From Mytilus galloprovincialis (taxonomy: Eukaryota > Mollusca > Bivalvia > Mytilida > Mytilidae), in NCBI RefSeq assembly GCF_965363235.1, contig NC_134848.1, positions 66,964,681 to 67,028,680 of the forward strand: a stretch of 64,000 bases of DNA, in the 5' to 3' direction. The notes beneath the pieces were generated by a model, which saw only the letters and a program-made list of their open reading frames with translations, did no database searches and was not told the DNA's origin. How positions within the stretch are numbered: position 1 is the stretch's first letter; each line of letters starts with the position of its first letter. Of this stretch, positions 60,432 through 64,000 are shown one piece after another. A program made the translations under genes and the position numbers.

Positions 60432-61035
60432 TGTTATGATATTGTAATTATTATGTTTATTTATGTTGGCCTTATTTGTGTTGTATGGCCTGATAGTTGT
60501 TTACCAAATAATCTTATAACTGTGCAGTTTAGGAATCACTGGAACAATCACAGAATAATTGGAACTTTCTAGAATGATCCTTATAAAAGATGCGTAATTT
60601 AAACTTCTACGTTATTCCAGAAACTTCCGTTGTAACTTTCCAGGATTTTCCACAATGTTCCATTATAGAGTGTTCTAGAATTTTCCATGACAACACTATA
60701 TATACAGACACTAAAGTTAAACTCTCATAATTAAACTTGGACATAGACATTGATAGACATTAGTATTCACAGCATTTGGATTGACACTTTTATTCTACAA
60801 ACAACATCATACTGGATTGTGACATTAGTAGTGAACGTAACATTCAAATTGGATTCCGAAAGATTTCCGGATACAGATAAAGATAACTGATTGGACTCAT
60901 ATTTTGACAGTTAAGTTAACAGTAATATTTGTGTAATATCTTTTGTAAACTTTTGTATATTAAATATTGTTAAATTTTATTATTGATTTGTGTCTTTTGT
61001 TGGCTACAATTTAAAGGCGATTTCTGGCCGTAACA
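60432..61035 (+). repeat. 3' LTR
   Basis: 604 bp and about 99% identical to the 5' LTR. Confidence 0.95.
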
Positions 61036-61039
61036 CTGT
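61036..61039 (+). repeat. Target-site duplication (CTGT), right
   Basis: Matches 54945-54948. Confidence 0.75.
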
Positions 61040-61455
61040 ACCAAGTCAGGAAATATGACAGTTGTTATCCATTCGTTTAATGTGTTTGAACTTTTGATTT
61101 TGCCATTTGATTGGAGACTTTCCTTTTTGAATTGTCCTTGGAGTTCAGTATTTTTGTGATTTTTTTTCCAAAACCTAACACAAACGTCGAAGAGAACCCT
61201 TTAACTTTTAGAGAGTCATCAACCCGAAGAGTTATGTGAATAAAGGGAGATGGGGATGTCTGTCTTTAAATCTGAGGCAGATTTAATCGTAAATGTTCAA
61301 AATTCAAAAACGTTGCCATTGACTTCGACAGTCAACCATCCAATCAAGAGTGCCGTTAAATGTTACATTACACGAACAAACTTTTTATATAACTATCATT
61401 ATTTTACTTAACGGCTGTTTCAACATTAAATGCGTTGCTCTCTTGTATTAAATAG

Positions 61456-61644
61456 TTTGATGGGAAGATTGTAAGCTTGTCATTCAAATGTCAGATAAAT
61501 GGGTTTGAGTGGAAATACAAAGGTATTTGTGTGGATAGAGCCACTGGAGAAACAGGAACTGCTACAAAACAAAGCAGAAGAGGTGCAATTGAGTATTCCA
61601 TGAAAGACCTGTTCCAGAAGCTGGGTTCAATGAACGCATTATAA
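61456..61644 (+). CDS. Candidate terminal exon, small basic domain
   Basis: An acceptor ATTAAATAG opens 62 codons ending in TAA: FDGKIVSLSFKCQINGFEWK, YKGICVDRATGETGTATKQS, RRGAIEYSMKDLFQKLGSMN, AL. GC content and codon use stand out from the AT-rich surroundings. The last part (K.S.RGA...S...L...L) recalls the second helix of a double-stranded-RNA-binding fold, but this is a weak impression. Upstream exons may lie left of the LTR element, which would then be intronic. Family not established. Confidence 0.55.
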   Translation, partial: FDGKIVSLSFKCQINGFEWKYKGICVDRATGETGTATKQSRRGAIEYSMKDLFQKLGSMNAL

Positions 61645-61649
61645 CATTT

Positions 61650-62375
61650 ATATATATATTTGTACTCATTACTATGTTATGTATTATATATCAAAAAGTA
61701 GACCGGCGATTTTAAATTTCTATTTTGGTTTTCATATACTTTATGACATGGTGTGAATCTTATTAAACATTTACATCTAGAAAACTTCATTTGGAAAATA
61801 CACCCATACAGATCAGGCAAACACATATAAAACAGAAAGTGAAGAACTACAAATATAAACTAAAAACATATTTAGTGAACTCAAGTTGTATCGTTCTGTT
61901 TTATTATATATATTACACCTACTCTTCTACTTACTCCTATAGTTTTACAATTTAACTAAATCCTAACTGATCATGATAAATTATATATAACAAAAATAAA
62001 AAAAAACAATAAACCAACTTGCTTCTTATTTTCGTGCAAACAATACCTACTTATAAGGCCAATGTAAAAGGGTATCAAACTACCAGACATGAAGCACTGA
62101 CTCTAATGTGTACGAATATGATGTTTGTAATAATTACTATACTATTATGTGTTTATTGGGAAACCCTGTTGTATATTTTCAATTTTACAATCCGGGACCC
62201 TTTATATCTAGGCTAGCTATGCAGTATTTTATTTAATCTTACCTAGTGACAATATATATTTGTTTACTACCTTGTCTGTTGGACTCTGGAGATATCTTAA
62301 TTTGGTAATTAAGCTGCATCTCCTCATACAATTTATATGTTTTTATTTAATCTGTAATTGTAGGAACAGACAAAA
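61650..62375. other. Downstream flank, no gene seen
   Basis: AT-rich, with AATAAA-like hexamers near 61995-62015 that might serve the exon above. Otherwise nothing is supported. Confidence 0.35.
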
Positions 62376-62379
62376 TTGT

Positions 62380-62455
62380 TTTACATTTGTCATTTTTTTA
62401 TAGGCTGACTATGTGGTATGGGATTTGCTCATTGACAGCCATAAAATAGAACAAA
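62380..62455 (-). repeat. SINE-like repeat fragment, minus orientation
   Basis: 'tataggctgactatgtggtatggg' words with 'tttgctcattg' belong to the SINE-like family. The fragment is short. Confidence 0.5.
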
Positions 62456-62614
62456 CTACTGAAAGTGATGTTAGGCAATCTAAAGAAAGGAATCAATTAA
62501 TCAATTAATCAATCTAAATGTAAAACAATATGTGAATCTTTTTTTTTATCATGGAATCTAAGTCAGATACCCCTAATTACTAAGGGTGTGGGATTGGGGG
62601 ATACAACGAAAGGC

Positions 62615-62870
62615 TCCGAAACAATTGTCAATGAGAAAACTCTCCACAAGAGACCAAATGACACAGGCATGAACAACTATATGTCACTGTACGACCTCCA
62701 ACAATGAGCAAACCCCATACCGCATAGTCAGCTATAACAGGCCCCGAAATGACAAATGTAAAACAATTCAAATGAGAAAATTAACGACCTAAGTTATGTA
62801 CCAAAAATGAACGAAAAACAAATATGTTAATCATTAACAAACGACAACCACTGAATTAAGACAATATAGT
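62615..62870 (+). repeat. SINE-like dispersed repeat, plus orientation
   Basis: 'gtcaatgagaaaactctcc', 'acaagagaccaaatgacac', 'aatgagcaaaccccatacc', 'gcatagtcagctataac' and 'cgacaaccactgaatt' make this the best-preserved copy. Confidence 0.8.
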
Positions 62871-62945
62871 CACCGAAAAAGCAAAGCTTCTGTTTCGTTC
62901 TAAATGACATCTCATTCTAATACATTAAACATTATAAAAGCCATT

Positions 62946-63100
62946 TTTCCTAATGCTTGTAGTTTAAAGATGTGGTTGTCCTACTTGCTTTGTTTGTCTA
63001 AATGTTTGTTTAATCATTGTAATTAAGATTGAACAACCATGCATATATACAAACAAAACAAGCAAGTCAACCAAACCTTTAAACTACAAGCATTAGGAAA
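62946..63100. mobile_element. MITE, palindromic, copy 2
   Basis: 155 bp. The arms 'tttcctaatgcttgtag' and 'ctacaagcattaggaaa' are perfect over the first bases and continue with 'tttaaag' and a 'gtggttg'/'caaccaaa' pair. It shares its middle with 34596-34819. Confidence 0.85.
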
Positions 63101-63104
63101 TAGC

Positions 63105-63762
63105 TCCTGTTTTATACTAGCGTCGTACACAGTACATGAAATATAAGGCATGCAGATGAATTTGTAACAGATCAGCTGAATTATCTATTGCAAATGATCC
63201 TACAAATTAATCTAAGATGCAGCCACATACATAAATATATTATAAGTAAGTCTGAATAAGTGACGACTCTACAACAGATTTTATCTATCAGTGATGTTGA
63301 TACAAGGCTGAAAATGCATTACTGTATATATAAAATATATAATTATGCAAAACAAATTTCGTTTTAAAGGGGTATTTTTTTCCAAAAGACCATAAATAGT
63401 GAAAAAGTATATTTTAACAAAACACATTTTATAATACTATGAGTATGCAAGCAAATTCTTAGATACTACATGAACTATAGATAAATAGAGAGAACAAAAG
63501 TAGACGATTGAGATATCATATTTTTCTAAGATAATAACCTATACTTTGATGATGATGATGACCGTACGTGCCAGTATTAATAACAGATCGTGAAGGTATA
63601 AGAAAGCTTTTAACCATTTAATAAAGTCTTAAACATGTTTGAAAATTATGAGATGATGTTGTTCGTTCGGAGGTTCAAGGTCTCCGCAAGTAGCTCTTTC
63701 TCCATAGCTCTTTCAAGTTGTGAACATTACATTCCAGCAGCGCCTGCATACAGAGTATATAT
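63105..63762. other. Stretch without recognised gene
   Basis: The last bases before the LTR ('ccagcagcgcctgcatacag') match a junction I remember from a common mussel retroelement frame, but too little is present to annotate. Confidence 0.3.
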
Positions 63763-64000
63763 TGTTATGATATTGTAATTATTATGTTTATTTATGTTGG
63801 CCTAATTTGTGTTGTATGGCCTGATAGTTGTTTACCAAATAACCTTATAACTGTGCAGTTTAGGAATGATTGGAACTTTCTAGAATGATCCTTATAAAAG
63901 ATGCGTAATTTAAACTTCTACGTTATTCCAGAAATTTCCGTTGTAATTTTCCAGGATTTTCCACAATGTTCCATTATAGAGTGTTCTAGAATTTTCCATG
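63763..64000 (+). mobile_element. Partial LTR of the same family, cut by the window edge
   Basis: It begins TGTTATGATATT and follows the LTR of the 54949-61035 element through 'tctagaattttccatg', with a few differences, so it is a separate insertion. Whether it is a solo LTR or the left end of a further element cannot be seen. Confidence 0.9.

Larger units (their letters stand above)
54949..61035 (+). mobile_element. Ty3/gypsy LTR retrotransposon, Gmr1-like domain order
   Basis: It is 6087 bp with 604-bp LTRs (TGTTA...TAACA), a primer-binding site, gag with zinc knuckle, protease, integrase, then reverse transcriptase and RNase H, and a purine tract. A 4-bp CTGT duplication flanks it. Integrase upstream of reverse transcriptase with Ty3/gypsy-type domains is the hallmark of the Gmr1 clade described from cod and other animals. 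The LTRs differ at about six positions (1%), so the insertion is young. The coding region is broken about twice; otherwise the element looks whole in structure. No envelope-like frame. Confidence 0.93.
54860..61180 (+). repeat. Dispersed repeat split by the LTR element
   Basis: The left half (54860-54948) reads 'atagaaatgagaggttta...ttctacattagaaaatgcctgt'. The right half (from 61036) reads 'ctgtaccaagtcaggaaatatgac...ttggagttcagtatttttgtg'. Together they form the normal uninterrupted repeat, with CTGT duplicated at the break. Confidence 0.8.

Overview
The window looks like a piece of bivalve nuclear genome, most probably from a mussel of the Mytilus group. It is AT-rich, has short exons separated by long introns, and is packed with dispersed repeats that I recognise from memory as typical of mussel DNA. 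I could run no database search, so the species is an inference. No bacterial gene organisation, rRNA, tRNA gene or CRISPR array is visible.

Genes. The left end (252-5539, minus strand) holds a gene split into at least eight small exons. Read together they keep one frame and encode a phytanoyl-CoA dioxygenase (PhyH) family iron/2-oxoglutarate oxygenase. A BTB-BACK (BTBD6-like) gene occupies about 13.5-17.4 kb on the plus strand, with an inverted, decayed BACK-exon copy inside its presumed first intron and a second, broken copy of its BTB exon at 23.5 kb. Several further exon candidates are supported only by open frame, splice signals and matching phase: a plus-strand gene start at 44.9-45.5 kb, a minus-strand pair at 43.2/44.3 kb, minus-strand exons at 25.7-33.1 kb, a minus-strand terminal exon at 19.0 kb and a plus-strand terminal exon at 61.5 kb.

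Recent rearrangement. The block 20901-24004 is a mosaic. Its left 2.1 kb is nearly identical to 34986-37075, and its right 1.0 kb is nearly identical to 15562-16582, including the BTB exon. The two parts meet at one point (22984), and each differs from its partner by under 1%. Directly to the right lies a quasi-regular array of seven palindromes.

Mobile DNA. A young Ty3/gypsy-type LTR element (54949-61035, LTRs 604 bp each, 4-bp target duplication) has integrase upstream of reverse transcriptase, the order of the Gmr1 clade. It sits inside an older dispersed repeat. A further LTR of the same family runs off the right edge. Non-autonomous DNA elements include a 954-bp TTA-flanked Harbinger-like element with 11-bp-phased arrays, two elements flanked by TTTAA or TTAA, a nested inverted-repeat element, a 438-bp element and two copies of a small MITE. 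Fragments of a Penelope-like element, of another reverse transcriptase and of a LINE are also present, along with many SINE-like repeats.

Most interesting. One abundant repeat (at 13.3, 15.6, 23.0 and 54.4 kb on the plus strand, and a fragment at 49.8 kb on the minus strand) carries a hammerhead-ribozyme-like core. It has CTGATGA, a 4-bp stem with a 5-nt loop, GAA, a short stem III and a closing stem I. This fits the hammerhead-bearing small retroelements known from metazoans.
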